Assembly (NCBI GenBank): GCA_964634005.1
Contig: CAZWKQ010000005.1
Coordinates: 119,781 to 183,780 of the forward strand
Reading direction: 5' to 3'
Source: CAZWKQ01 sp964634005
GTDB taxonomy: Bacteria > Bacteroidota > Bacteroidia > Bacteroidales > JACABE01
DNA: 64,000 bases
The first letter of the stretch is position 1. The number at the start of each line of letters is the position of its first letter. Positions 27,639 to 36,637 of the stretch are shown here, piece after piece. The position numbers and the translations under genes were made by a program. Below the pieces are notes generated by a model. It ran no database searches. It was given only the letters and a program-made list of their open reading frames with translations, and had not been told where the DNA came from.

Positions 27639-28583
27639 TCAATATCTGCTTTCAAACTCATTGAATATATATCTTGTATTATCGAAAATCTCTTTTTTAG
27701 AGCTACTATGAGCTATTATTTCGAATGCTTTTTCTTCCTGAAAATATCTTTTTGAGACAAATACCCAAAAATCCTTTATTTTATTAACAGCCATTGTCTC
27801 GGTTTTATGAGTGAAAAGAGCATTATACAAATCAAAAATATAATCTTCGAATAACGAATTCTTTAAAGAATTATAACTTCCTTTTATCTGCATTGGTAAA
27901 ACAGGATTATAAAAAACACTTCTTCCTATCATCCAGTTATTAATTGACGTATATTTCGTTTTCAACGAATTAAAAACATCAATATCAGTAATATCGCCAT
28001 TATAAATCAATTTGGCATTAAAATCATTAATTATTGAACCAAAAACATCATGATAAATATTTCCTTCGTACATTTGAGTGCCAATGCGGGGATGGATACA
28101 TACAAAATCTATCGGAAAGTCATTAATAACAGGTATTAACCTATAAATTTCATCAGGACTATAGTAGCCGAGACGAATTTTTACCGATAATTTCTGAGAA
28201 ATTTCAGGAATTACTTTTTCTAAAAATCTTCTTATTTCGTCAGGATAAGGCAATAAGCCCGAGCCTCTTTTTTTATTGACTATTCCTTTAACGGGACAAC
28301 CTAAATTCCAATTTATTGATTCATAACCCCATTGTTCAAGAAAATTTGCAAATTGAATAAATAATTCCGCCTCATTTCCAAGAATCTGAGGAATAACACT
28401 TACTCCGATATTATTCTCGAGCAACAGATCTTTTACTTTTTTGACTGATATTTTTGTCCCGTGTGTAAGCGAAATAAAAGGGCTTACAACATAATCAATA
28501 CCCTGAAAATGTTTTAAATAGACATTTCTGAACAAAAAATCGGTAAATCCATGCAATGGAGCTAAGTAAACAGTGTCTTCCAT
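27639..28583 (-). CDS. dus: tRNA-dihydrouridine synthase family protein
   Basis: The 314-residue protein is an FMN TIM barrel with the Dus start (VYLAPLHGFTDFLFRN), catalytic Cys96 in NWNLGCPVKG followed by KKRGSGLL, the KIRLGY strand and the IGRSVFYNP phosphate site. It reduces uridine in tRNA D-loops. Compared with E. coli DusA/B/C it is slightly short at the C-terminus; which Dus class it belongs to is not clear. A TAAATTTG box ends 5 bp before its ATG, so its mRNA may be leaderless. Confidence 0.88.
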   Translation of the reverse strand: MEDTVYLAPLHGFTDFLFRNVYLKHFQGIDYVVSPFISLTHGTKISVKKVKDLLLENNIGVSVIPQILGNEAELFIQFANFLEQWGYESINWNLGCPVKGIVNKKRGSGLLPYPDEIRRFLEKVIPEISQKLSVKIRLGYYSPDEIYRLIPVINDFPIDFVCIHPRIGTQMYEGNIYHDVFGSIINDFNAKLIYNGDITDIDVFNSLKTKYTSINNWMIGRSVFYNPVLPMQIKGSYNSLKNSLFEDYIFDLYNALFTHKTETMAVNKIKDFWVFVSKRYFQEEKAFEIIAHSSSKKEIFDNTRYIFNEFESRY

Positions 28584-28588
28584 TTCGA

Positions 28589-28596
28589 CAAATTTA
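28589..28596 (-). promoter_or_regulatory. Candidate -7 promoter box adjacent to the dus start codon
   Basis: On the minus strand the sequence reads TAAATTTG, then five bases, then ATG. It matches TAnnTTTG and would give a nearly leaderless transcript. Confidence 0.4.
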
Positions 28597-28729
28597 ACCC
28601 AAATTATTCAATAAAGAAAATCTTTATTAAATAATCGAATAAGAAAATTTATCGAAAAATTTAGAGATAATGAACATTAATAAACAAGATTAATCATTAA
28701 TTGTAGTATAATGCTTAGCTGAACTAATT

Positions 28730-30622
28730 TTATTCTTCGGCTATAGCCTCGTTACCATAAAGATAATCTTTGTATTTCGATGAAGGAGAAGTAATAAATT
28801 CACCAATGTTATAATTATCCCATTTTTTATCAACCATTTCAATGGTTTCATCATCAGTAACAACAACATTAGGCCACTGTCGTTGAAAATCATCGAATTT
28901 TTGCGTTTTTCTGGTTCCGTCGATAAAAAGACAATTTATAGTTTTCGATTCTTTATCGGTAATATAAAAGCAATCTCTTTGCGGGTCGATATTATTTGCC
29001 AGATACCAAACTAAATCTGACTCACAAGCATTAACAAGTTTATCATCCGCAAAAACTACAAAACCATTCAATTTGTTATTTAGTTCGGCTAATTTTTTGG
29101 CAATATCACGACATTGATTTTTTTGGACTTTCTTTATAAAAATTATTATCAATTGTTTTCCGGACACGGATAAATCTTTGTAAGCAATAATATCTTCAAT
29201 ATTTAGAGTGTTAAACTTAACCTCCTCTTCGTAAAAAGTCGAATTATTATCATTTACAATTTCGGATTCAAATTTAATGGTTGCATCAATTCCAAATTTG
29301 CCGCCGTAAGCAAATTTTACGCTCGAATGGTCGAGAATATCGACCGGCCCTTTGGAAAAATGTATATCGTGAAGCGGGTGGGTATTTTTTAAAACTATAT
29401 CTGTCAATTTGTTATAATTGGTTATATCTATATCTTCGCTAACAACAATCATAATTTTATTGAACATCATCTGCCCTGCTCCCCATAGTGCATTCATCAC
29501 TTTAACCCCTTGACCTGCGTATGTTTTATTTATTTTAACAATAACAATATTATGAAATACACCTTCAACCGGCATATGCATATCAATTATTTCGGGTAAA
29601 AGAGTAAATTTTATAAGGTTTATAAAAATTCTTTCGGTTGCTTTACCCAAAAAAGCATCTTCCATGGGAGGAATTCCGACAATAGTGGCAGGATAAACGG
29701 CATTTTTCCTGTGAGTGATACATGTGATATGAAAACGAGGGTAATAATCGGCCAATGAATAAAAACCTGTATGGTCACCAAACGGGCCTTCGAGAATTAG
29801 TTCTTCGTTTGGGTCGATATAGCCTTCTATAACAAAATCAGCATCTTCGGGAACATAAATATCATTGGTCAAACACTTAACAAGATTAACTTTCTTTTTT
29901 CTCAAAAAACCGGCAAGCATATATTCATCAACATTATCGGGAAGTGGAGCAGTAGCACAATAAGTGTAAACCGGATCGCCTCCAAGTACAACGCTAACAG
30001 GCATTTTCATATTCAATCGCTTATACTCCTGATAATGCCTTGCAGAATTTTTATGTAAATGCCAATGCATTGCCGTTAATGTCTTATCAAAAACCTGCAT
30101 TCTGTACATTCCGACATTCCTGATTTTAGTAACAGGATCTATAGTGTTAACTATAGGAAGAGTTATAAAAGGACCTCCGTCCCTATATCGCGACGTAAGA
30201 ACAGGCAATAGTTTAATATCGGGCTTATTCATCACAATTTCCTGACATTTGCCTTTACCTTTTTTGGTTTTTGGCATCCACGATGCAAATTCCTTAATCA
30301 AAGGAAGCATCCTCAGTTTATCTGCAAGTGTATTCTTTGGTGTTGAAAACGCTGAAATTATTTCCAAAAGTTCTTCTCCGATACTATCGAGACTTTCGGC
30401 CTGAAGAGCCATACTCATTCTTTTTTCGCTTCCAAAAGCATTTATCAATAATGGGAAATCAGTACCTGTATTTTCAAAAAGGAGTGCTTTCTTATTATTT
30501 TTAATAAACCTGTCAGCTATTTCGGCAATTTCTAAATATGGTGATACATAAGCATTTACCCTGATAAGTTCACCCTCCGATTCAAGTTTATTAATGAAAT
30601 GATTTAGACTTTTATATGACAT
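28730..30622 (-). CDS. ubiD: UbiD-family decarboxylase (probable menaquinone biosynthesis decarboxylase)
   Basis: The 630-residue protein has the UbiD architecture: a start SLNHFINKLESEGELIRV, the prFMN/metal-binding stretch RNVGMYRMQVFDKTLTAMHW, and EGPFGDHTGFYSLADYYPRF, with a long C-terminal extension. At 600-plus residues it matches the long Bacteroidota UbiD form usually annotated as a menaquinone-pathway decarboxylase rather than the roughly 490-residue E. coli UbiD. It would decarboxylate an aromatic acid using prenylated FMN made by UbiX, which is not in this window. It starts 16 bp behind the lipoprotein gene. Confidence 0.9.
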   Translation of the reverse strand: MSYKSLNHFINKLESEGELIRVNAYVSPYLEIAEIADRFIKNNKKALLFENTGTDFPLLINAFGSEKRMSMALQAESLDSIGEELLEIISAFSTPKNTLADKLRMLPLIKEFASWMPKTKKGKGKCQEIVMNKPDIKLLPVLTSRYRDGGPFITLPIVNTIDPVTKIRNVGMYRMQVFDKTLTAMHWHLHKNSARHYQEYKRLNMKMPVSVVLGGDPVYTYCATAPLPDNVDEYMLAGFLRKKKVNLVKCLTNDIYVPEDADFVIEGYIDPNEELILEGPFGDHTGFYSLADYYPRFHITCITHRKNAVYPATIVGIPPMEDAFLGKATERIFINLIKFTLLPEIIDMHMPVEGVFHNIVIVKINKTYAGQGVKVMNALWGAGQMMFNKIMIVVSEDIDITNYNKLTDIVLKNTHPLHDIHFSKGPVDILDHSSVKFAYGGKFGIDATIKFESEIVNDNNSTFYEEEVKFNTLNIEDIIAYKDLSVSGKQLIIIFIKKVQKNQCRDIAKKLAELNNKLNGFVVFADDKLVNACESDLVWYLANNIDPQRDCFYITDKESKTINCLFIDGTRKTQKFDDFQRQWPNVVVTDDETIEMVDKKWDNYNIGEFITSPSSKYKDYLYGNEAIAEE

Positions 30623-30637
30623 TAAGGAAATAAAAAA

Positions 30638-31228
30638 TTAATAATTACCAAACTCCTGACTTATAGTTATATAACCTGGATATGGAACCGAATAATTTCC
30701 AATTATCATGCTCGGTTTAGCTTTTAATTTAATTCTGGTTGGCGAGTTTCCGGCTCCGGCAAGATTTAAACCAAAATTGATTATTGCATCTGCCGATTTA
30801 CCGCTTAGTACCTTCTTCAAATCGAAATTAAAATTAAGAGGCATAGTTGCTATCTGATTATTCGGCATTATTTCTACCCTTTTATCCAATCTGCCTTTTG
30901 TCATTTCAATATCGTCAATTAACAATATCCACTCCATAGCATTCATTACAGCTTTCTGATTGTTAGGATTTTTTATTTCCATGTTAAGAACAAATTCGAG
31001 AGGAAACTGATTTGAAGCAACGGCAGCTATCAATTGAGCAACATTTATAGGCGACAATTGGCTTTTATTAGCAATATTTTGCACGTTTACACCGGCCAAA
31101 TGTATATTTTCAACCGATTTTAACCTGAAATCGCATTTTGCAAAATTATACATACCTCCAATATCGTTGAAAATGCTGCACGATGACACTGTTATTACTA
31201 TCAACAGAACAAAAATTATCTTTTTCAT
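30638..31228 (-). CDS. LEA-type-2-like lipoprotein
   Basis: The 196-residue protein has a lipoprotein signal peptide with a lipobox-like end VTVSSC (Cys17), so it is probably membrane anchored. The mature part (FRLKSVENIHLAGVNVQNI, LEFVLNMEIKNPN, PLNFNFDLKKVL) resembles the LEA/WHy beta-sandwich seen in small Bacteroidota lipoproteins. It directly abuts the thioredoxin-like gene upstream (no gap) and ubiD downstream, so the three are probably one operon. Function unknown. Confidence 0.72.
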   Translation of the reverse strand: MKKIIFVLLIVITVSSCSIFNDIGGMYNFAKCDFRLKSVENIHLAGVNVQNIANKSQLSPINVAQLIAAVASNQFPLEFVLNMEIKNPNNQKAVMNAMEWILLIDDIEMTKGRLDKRVEIMPNNQIATMPLNFNFDLKKVLSGKSADAIINFGLNLAGAGNSPTRIKLKAKPSMIIGNYSVPYPGYITISQEFGNY

Positions 31229-32041
31229 TTACTTTCTATTTTTAATTAATATTCCCGCAAAAATCAAATTACCATCTTCATATACGGTTAAATAATAGTT
31301 ACCATCCTGTATATTATTCAGCAACATTCTGTATTTGAATTCATCATTGCCTGTAAAAGGTTGTTTTAATGACCTTACTATCTCACCTGTCGAGCTTATT
31401 AGTTCAATTTTAACATTAGCTTTATCTGCCAAAGGAAATTGAATATCTACGTAATCAACAGCAGGATTGGGAAAAATATTTACGATGGTATTTGCAAACT
31501 TTTTCGAATAAATTGTATTTCCGGTAGAATTACAACTTTGATAATATGTATTAAACCCGTTATAAGTAGTCGGATTATTAACATGCCAGTACATTGTTTT
31601 TTCGACAGGACAAATAACAGCATAGGTAGGATATCCGAAAGGTCCTGCAATTTCTTCGAGTTTTAAAACAGCACTGTCGCCTTTTCCCTCAATACCAGCT
31701 AATGGGAAAGTAATATTGTTATTTAATGCAAATTGATTTAAAGTTTGATTATCATCGATATTAGATATTCCCCAGAAAAGGATATTACCGCTTCCGCTAC
31801 CCGCAAGTTTATATGCCGAATCGATAATAGGAGAATTTACCTGACATGGACCGCAACTCGACTGAAACAAATCTAAAACCACTGTTTTTCCTTGCGAAAG
31901 AGCCTTGTATAAATTTAAAGTATCATTTTGAGTTGTAATAATTGTAAAATCGGGTGCAATAGGAATATTAACTACCCTTTGCGAAAAAACTTTAAAACCG
32001 ATAAACAAAAAAATTACCGAAAATATTACCCTTACCCTCAT
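31229..32041 (-). CDS. Secreted thioredoxin-like (TlpA/redoxin) protein with T9SS sorting domain
   Basis: The ATG at 32041 (MRVRVIFSVIFLFIGFKVFSQ) gives a clean signal peptide; the in-frame ATG at 32056 would put five extra residues before it. The thioredoxin-fold domain covers about residues 25-160 with the redox motif SSCGPCQ and the cis-Pro-like loop FGYPTYAV. The C-terminus is a T9SS type A domain: VNIFPNPAVDYVDIQFP, then NIQDGNYYLTVYEDGN. It is therefore probably exported to or beyond the cell surface, an unusual place for a CxxC oxidoreductase. Confidence 0.85.
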   Translation of the reverse strand: MRVRVIFSVIFLFIGFKVFSQRVVNIPIAPDFTIITTQNDTLNLYKALSQGKTVVLDLFQSSCGPCQVNSPIIDSAYKLAGSGSGNILFWGISNIDDNQTLNQFALNNNITFPLAGIEGKGDSAVLKLEEIAGPFGYPTYAVICPVEKTMYWHVNNPTTYNGFNTYYQSCNSTGNTIYSKKFANTIVNIFPNPAVDYVDIQFPLADKANVKIELISSTGEIVRSLKQPFTGNDEFKYRMLLNNIQDGNYYLTVYEDGNLIFAGILIKNRK

Positions 32042-32157
32042 ATTAAAAACAATCATATTAAGTACAAATATACAAATAATCCTTATTTTGGGGAATTTAT
32101 TATAAAATTTTAAGATTTTTGAAATACAACAACTAAGAACAAATCATTAAGTATTTG

Positions 32158-32165
32158 TATTTTTG
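32158..32165 (+). promoter_or_regulatory. Candidate -7 promoter box for der
   Basis: TATTTTTG, 20 bp upstream of the der ATG. A TTTG exists at 32118-32121 but is too distant to be a good -33 element. Confidence 0.45.
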
Positions 32166-32185
32166 CAACTTGAAAAGAAAGCGAA

Positions 32186-33490
32186 ATGGGAAATATATTA
32201 GCATTAGTCGGTAGGCCAAATGTAGGGAAATCGACACTATTTAACAGACTAACCGAATCAAGAGACGCCATAGTTGACCCCACCAGTGGAGTTACGCGCG
32301 ATCGTCATTACGGCAAATCGAATTGGAATGGTATTGAATTTTCAGTTATCGACACAGGAGGCTATATTGAAGGTAGTGAAGATATTTTTGAGGAAGAAAT
32401 ACGCAAACAAGTACAGTTAGCAATTGAAGAAGCTGATGTTATTGCTTTTTTGGTAGATGTAAGCGAAGGATTAACCCCACTTGACGAAGATGTTGCGGAA
32501 TTTCTGAGAAAAACCAATAAAAAAGTTTTTTTAGTAGCCAATAAAGTCGATAACACCAAAAGGTTGAATGATATAAACGACTTTTATGCATTAGGACTTG
32601 GGGAGATTTTCAGCATATCATCAATCAATGGTTCGGGTACAGGAGAATTTCTTGACAGAATAGTTCAGGAATTTGAAAATAAACCGCCTGAAGAAGAATC
32701 GGATCTGCCTAAAATTGCTATTGTCGGACGCCCTAATGTCGGCAAATCTTCTTTGATTAATGCTCTTATTGGTGTTGACAGAAATATTGTAACTCCTATA
32801 GCAGGTACTACTCGCGATTCAATTTACACACCTTATAATAGCTTTGGGTTTAATTTTTTGCTGGTTGACACGGCAGGGTTGAGAAAAAAAAGTAAAGTAT
32901 TTGAAAATATTGAATTTTATTCGGTAATGCGTTCAGTAAGAGCTATTGAAAACAGCGATGTTTGTATATTGATGCTCGACGCAACTCAAGGATTGGAAGC
33001 TCAAGATTTGAACATTTTCAGTCTGATTCAGAGAAATAAAAAGGGAGTCGTAATAGTTGTAAACAAATGGGACCTTATTGAAAAAGAAACAAATACTCAC
33101 AAAGAATTCGAAGAATTAATAAAAAATAAAATTGCTCCTTTTACTGATGTTCCTATAATTTTTACTTCTGTTCCGACAAAACAAAGAATTTTTAAAGTTT
33201 TAGAAACAGCCAATAATGTTTATCAAAACAGGAGCCGAAAAATCTCCACTTCACAGCTTAACGAAATTTTACTGCCAATAATCAAAGAAAATCCTCCGCC
33301 TGCATACAAAGGGAAATATATTAAGGTTAAGTATATTACACAATTACAACTTAACTATCCTTGTTTTGTATTTTTCTGCAATTTACCTCAATATATAAGA
33401 GACCCTTATAAAAGATATGTAGAAAACAAAATGAGAGAATTATTCGATTTCAAAGGAGTGCCGATGCAATTATATTTCAGACAAAAGTAA
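32186..33490 (+). CDS. der: Ribosome-biogenesis GTPase Der (EngA)
   Basis: The 434-residue protein has two tandem G domains, each with GRPNVGKS (residues 8-15 and again near 180), DTGG or DTAG switch motifs and NKVD or NKWD specificity motifs, and a C-terminal KH-like domain (about 350-434). This is the diagnostic layout of Der, needed for 50S subunit assembly. The S4 protein gene starts 1 bp after its stop. Confidence 0.97.
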   Translation: MGNILALVGRPNVGKSTLFNRLTESRDAIVDPTSGVTRDRHYGKSNWNGIEFSVIDTGGYIEGSEDIFEEEIRKQVQLAIEEADVIAFLVDVSEGLTPLDEDVAEFLRKTNKKVFLVANKVDNTKRLNDINDFYALGLGEIFSISSINGSGTGEFLDRIVQEFENKPPEEESDLPKIAIVGRPNVGKSSLINALIGVDRNIVTPIAGTTRDSIYTPYNSFGFNFLLVDTAGLRKKSKVFENIEFYSVMRSVRAIENSDVCILMLDATQGLEAQDLNIFSLIQRNKKGVVIVVNKWDLIEKETNTHKEFEELIKNKIAPFTDVPIIFTSVPTKQRIFKVLETANNVYQNRSRKISTSQLNEILLPIIKENPPPAYKGKYIKVKYITQLQLNYPCFVFFCNLPQYIRDPYKRYVENKMRELFDFKGVPMQLYFRQK

Positions 33491-33491
33491 A

Positions 33492-33863
33492 ATGGAAGTA
33501 CGCATTGATAAATGGCTTTGGGCTACACGAGTTTTTAAAACACGTAATCAGGCAACCGAAAACTGCAAAGCAGGTAAAGTAAAAATCAACGGTACTGCCG
33601 TTAAACCTTCGCACATTGTTAAAGAAAATGAAATATTCGATATTCGTTTCGAACAGATTACCAGAACTTTTCTTGTAAAAGGAATTATCGATAAACGAGT
33701 ATCGGCAAAACTCGCCGTTGATTATATTGAGGACATAACTCCAAAAGAAATTATCGAACAATACAAATTGGCTCGTATTCATAATTTTGAGAAAAGAGAA
33801 ACCGGCTCAGGCCGACCTACAAAAAGAGACAGAAGAACTATTGAAAAATTCAAATATTTATAA
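33492..33863 (+). CDS. S4-domain RNA-binding protein (Hsp15 family)
   Basis: The 123-residue protein starts with a classic S4 domain (VRIDKWLWATRVFKTRNQA, then GKVKINGTAVKPSHIVKENE). The family includes Hsp15/HslR, which rescues stalled 50S subunits by binding nascent-chain-blocked ribosomes. The basic C-terminus (SGRPTKRDRR) is typical. Immediate linkage to der fits a ribosome-related role. Confidence 0.9.
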   Translation: MEVRIDKWLWATRVFKTRNQATENCKAGKVKINGTAVKPSHIVKENEIFDIRFEQITRTFLVKGIIDKRVSAKLAVDYIEDITPKEIIEQYKLARIHNFEKRETGSGRPTKRDRRTIEKFKYL

Positions 33864-33872
33864 ATTTCGATT

Positions 33873-34313
33873 ATGAAAAAACCTATTTCAATACTTGGCT
33901 TTATTATCTTATTCTCAACATTATCAATTAATAGCCATGCACAAAACTCGAAAATAACAAAAGAGATTTCCGGACAAATACTTTTACAGCAAAATGCATG
34001 GAACAACGGAGATATTGAAGGCTATATGTCGTTTTATAATAACTCCGACTCGCTTAAATTTGTTACCAAAAACGGAGTTACATCGGGTTTTAAAAATGTT
34101 TTGAAAAAATATAAGGAATCGTTTCCCGACAAAGAAAAAATGGGGATTTTAAAATTCGGAAATTTATCATACAAGATAATCGATAAAAATAACGTAATAG
34201 TTATTGGCAGTTGGGAGTTGATATTCAAAAACGACTCTAAAGGAGGCTATTTCATGCTTTTATGGGAAAAAATTAACGGTAAGTGGAAAATAGTTATTGA
34301 TCATACTAGCTAA
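33873..34313 (+). CDS. Secreted SnoaL/DUF4440-like small protein
   Basis: The 146-residue protein has a signal peptide (about 1-23, ending INSHAQ) followed by a cone-like NTF2 fold. Signs are the helix QNAWNNGDIEGYMSFYNNSD and the final strand KWKIVIDHTS. This is the layout of DUF4440/SnoaL-like proteins with no fixed activity. It begins 9 bp after the S4 gene, so it may be transcribed with der. Confidence 0.75.
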   Translation: MKKPISILGFIILFSTLSINSHAQNSKITKEISGQILLQQNAWNNGDIEGYMSFYNNSDSLKFVTKNGVTSGFKNVLKKYKESFPDKEKMGILKFGNLSYKIIDKNNVIVIGSWELIFKNDSKGGYFMLLWEKINGKWKIVIDHTS

Positions 34314-34330
34314 TAAATTGATCATATACA

Positions 34331-35776
34331 ATGGATTACAAAAATAAGTTCATATCAGATTCTATAAGAAATTCTTTTAAATTTACTCCCACTGAAGATC
34401 AAAATGAGCTAATCGAAAAATTAGGCAATTTTCTTTCAGAAATAGAACAGGATGATATTTTTGTTATTAAAGGTTATGCTGGTACAGGGAAAACATCTGT
34501 AATAAGCTCTTTAATCAAGATACTGCCGACAATAAACAAACAAAGTGTATTATTGGCACCCACCGGAAGAGCAGCCAAAGTTTTGTCGGAATATTCAGAA
34601 AAAAGAGCTTATACAATACATAAAAAAATCTACAGGATAAAAACAACAAAGGATGGTTTCACTTATTTGACTTTAGAGACTAACAAACACAAAAATACAA
34701 TTTTTATAGTCGATGAAGCTTCAATGATACCCGACAGTTCTTCAGGCAACGAATCATCAATGTTTTCGGGACGAAATTTGCTTGACGATTTATTTTATTA
34801 TATTAACGATGGTATTAATTGCAACCTTATTCTTATAGGCGATACGGCACAACTACCCCCTGTTGGTCTTCCAATTAGTCCTGCCCTTGATTTACATTAT
34901 CTTAAAACTTCTTATAAAGTAAATATCTTTTCACATGAACTTACTCAGGTTGTAAGACAAGCCGAAGAATCAGGAATCCTTAAAAATGCCACGGCATTAA
35001 GAGTAAAAATCAACAGCGAAAACTACAAGCCACCTTTTTTTAATATTCACGGATATGAAGATATATGCTCGATTTCGGGAAATCAATTAGAAGAACTATT
35101 ATTAAATTGTTATTCCAATTACGATAAAACCGACAATGTTATAATTTGCAAGTCGAACAAACGAGCCAATCTTTTCAATCAGGAAATAAGGAAAAGAATA
35201 TTGTTTCAGGAAAATGAAATAGCTGCGGGCGATTTTTTAATGGTTTTAAAAAACAACTATTATTGGCTTCCATCCGAATCGCAAGCCGGGTTTATAGCAA
35301 ACGGAGATATAATTGAAATTTTGAAAATAAATAAAATTGAAGAAATATACGGTTTCCGTTTTGCCGATTTGAAAGTAAGACTTATTGATTTTCCGGATGA
35401 AAAAGACCTGAACGTTAAAGTAATTCTTGATAGCATTTCAATTGAAAGTGCCGCTTTAAGTCAGGAAGAAGGCAAGAAACTCTGGGACGAAATTTCTAAA
35501 GATTATGAAGACATCCCTACAAAAAAAGAAAGATTAAGAAAAATAAAAAACAACCCATACTTAAATGCCTTGCAGGTTAAATATGCCTATGCCCTTACAT
35601 GCCATAAAACTCAAGGAGGTCAATGGAAAAATGTTTTTATAGACCAAGGCTGGTTAAATAAAGATATGATAGACAAAGAATATTTGCGTTGGCTCTATAC
35701 CGCACTGACAAGAGCCATGAAAAATGTATATTTAATTAATTTTGATGAAAGTTTTTTTGCAGAAAACAATCAATAA
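34331..35776 (+). CDS. RecD-like DNA helicase (AAA, superfamily 1)
   Basis: The 481-residue protein has Walker A GYAGTGKT (48-55), motif Ib TGRAAK, Walker B FIVDEASM, motif III GDTAQLPPVG, motif IV-like VRQAEESG and a C-terminal UvrD_C_2 module with YALTCHKTQGGQW and YTALTRAM. This is the short RecD2/Pif1-like SF1B form common in Bacteroidota, without the RecD2 N-terminal extension. No RecB or RecC is near. Its 3' end overlaps the convergent acid phosphatase gene by 7 bp. Confidence 0.9.
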   Translation: MDYKNKFISDSIRNSFKFTPTEDQNELIEKLGNFLSEIEQDDIFVIKGYAGTGKTSVISSLIKILPTINKQSVLLAPTGRAAKVLSEYSEKRAYTIHKKIYRIKTTKDGFTYLTLETNKHKNTIFIVDEASMIPDSSSGNESSMFSGRNLLDDLFYYINDGINCNLILIGDTAQLPPVGLPISPALDLHYLKTSYKVNIFSHELTQVVRQAEESGILKNATALRVKINSENYKPPFFNIHGYEDICSISGNQLEELLLNCYSNYDKTDNVIICKSNKRANLFNQEIRKRILFQENEIAAGDFLMVLKNNYYWLPSESQAGFIANGDIIEILKINKIEEIYGFRFADLKVRLIDFPDEKDLNVKVILDSISIESAALSQEEGKKLWDEISKDYEDIPTKKERLRKIKNNPYLNALQVKYAYALTCHKTQGGQWKNVFIDQGWLNKDMIDKEYLRWLYTALTRAMKNVYLINFDESFFAENNQ

Positions 35777-36576
35777 TCAACCAATAATGACTTTCTAATT
35801 TTTTCTTTTTCCTTTGAATCAATAGATTTATTATATCCGTAAAGTGCATATTCCCAATCGCCGTACATAGCATTAGGAATAACAATAAACCTGCTTCCGA
35901 AAACATTTTTCAATGAATCGGCAGCAAAATCTCTACGCTCAACCGATGCCTTATCGAAAATACCGTCGAAATCGGTAAGATTGTCACCTATCAGCAATAC
36001 TATCCTGTGAGTTTCGGCAATTATTTTTCTTCTTTTTTCTTTCGATGACTCATCAATTTTGGTTAATATATGCAAAGTATCGGCCATCGGAAAGTTTAAA
36101 AGTTTTAAGTTTTTAATTGTTACTTCAACTTCTTCAGAGGTACGATTTGTAATATAAAAAACATCAACCCCTTTTGAAGCAGCATAATTGAGAAATTCGA
36201 CCGAACCGGGTAATGCTTTCGCTTTACCGAGTTTTGTCCATTCATACCAATCATCGGGAAACTTGGCATTTTTTGTAATCATCTTGGCTTCAAATGGGCT
36301 ATTATCGAGAACTGTTTCGTCAATATCAACAATTACGGCTCTTTTGCCTTTCAATGATTTATCATTTAAATCATTATCGAGCTTTTCCTTTGCAATATTG
36401 TATGCTTGATACGAAAGAGCTTTAAACTCTGCTGCTTTTTGATGATACAATACAGCCATTATAAGATGGCTATTAAAACTTTGATCGTTGTTACTTTGAT
36501 TTGTATTATTATTCTTACAAGAAACTATAAACAAATAAGTTACAGTTAAAAAAAATATACTTAGTTTTTTGTTCAT
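35770..36576 (-). CDS. 5'-nucleotidase / acid phosphatase, lipoprotein e(P4) family
   Basis: The 268-residue protein is a HAD-family class C acid phosphatase. It has a lipoprotein signal with a lipobox ending VSC (Cys20), nucleophile motif VDIDETV (D84, D86), DVFYITNRTSE and LIGDNLTDF. It would dephosphorylate nucleotides at the outer membrane, as in the NAD-scavenging e(P4) of Haemophilus. It is convergent with the helicase gene, with 7 shared bases. Confidence 0.92.
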   Translation of the reverse strand: MNKKLSIFFLTVTYLFIVSCKNNNTNQSNNDQSFNSHLIMAVLYHQKAAEFKALSYQAYNIAKEKLDNDLNDKSLKGKRAVIVDIDETVLDNSPFEAKMITKNAKFPDDWYEWTKLGKAKALPGSVEFLNYAASKGVDVFYITNRTSEEVEVTIKNLKLLNFPMADTLHILTKIDESSKEKRRKIIAETHRIVLLIGDNLTDFDGIFDKASVERRDFAADSLKNVFGSRFIVIPNAMYGDWEYALYGYNKSIDSKEKEKIRKSLLVDY

Positions 36577-36595
36577 ATAAAAAAATTAAAAAAAA

Positions 36596-36626
36596 GTAAG
36601 GTTATCTCCATTTAAGATAACCTTAC
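36596..36626 (-). terminator. Rho-independent terminator after the DHOD-like gene
   Basis: GTAAGGTTATCT pairs perfectly with AGATAACCTTAC (12 bp, 7-base loop). Read on the minus strand it is followed by a long T-run and lies 12 bp behind the stop of the gene at 36638. Confidence 0.92.
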
Positions 36627-36637
36627 ATAATTAAAAA

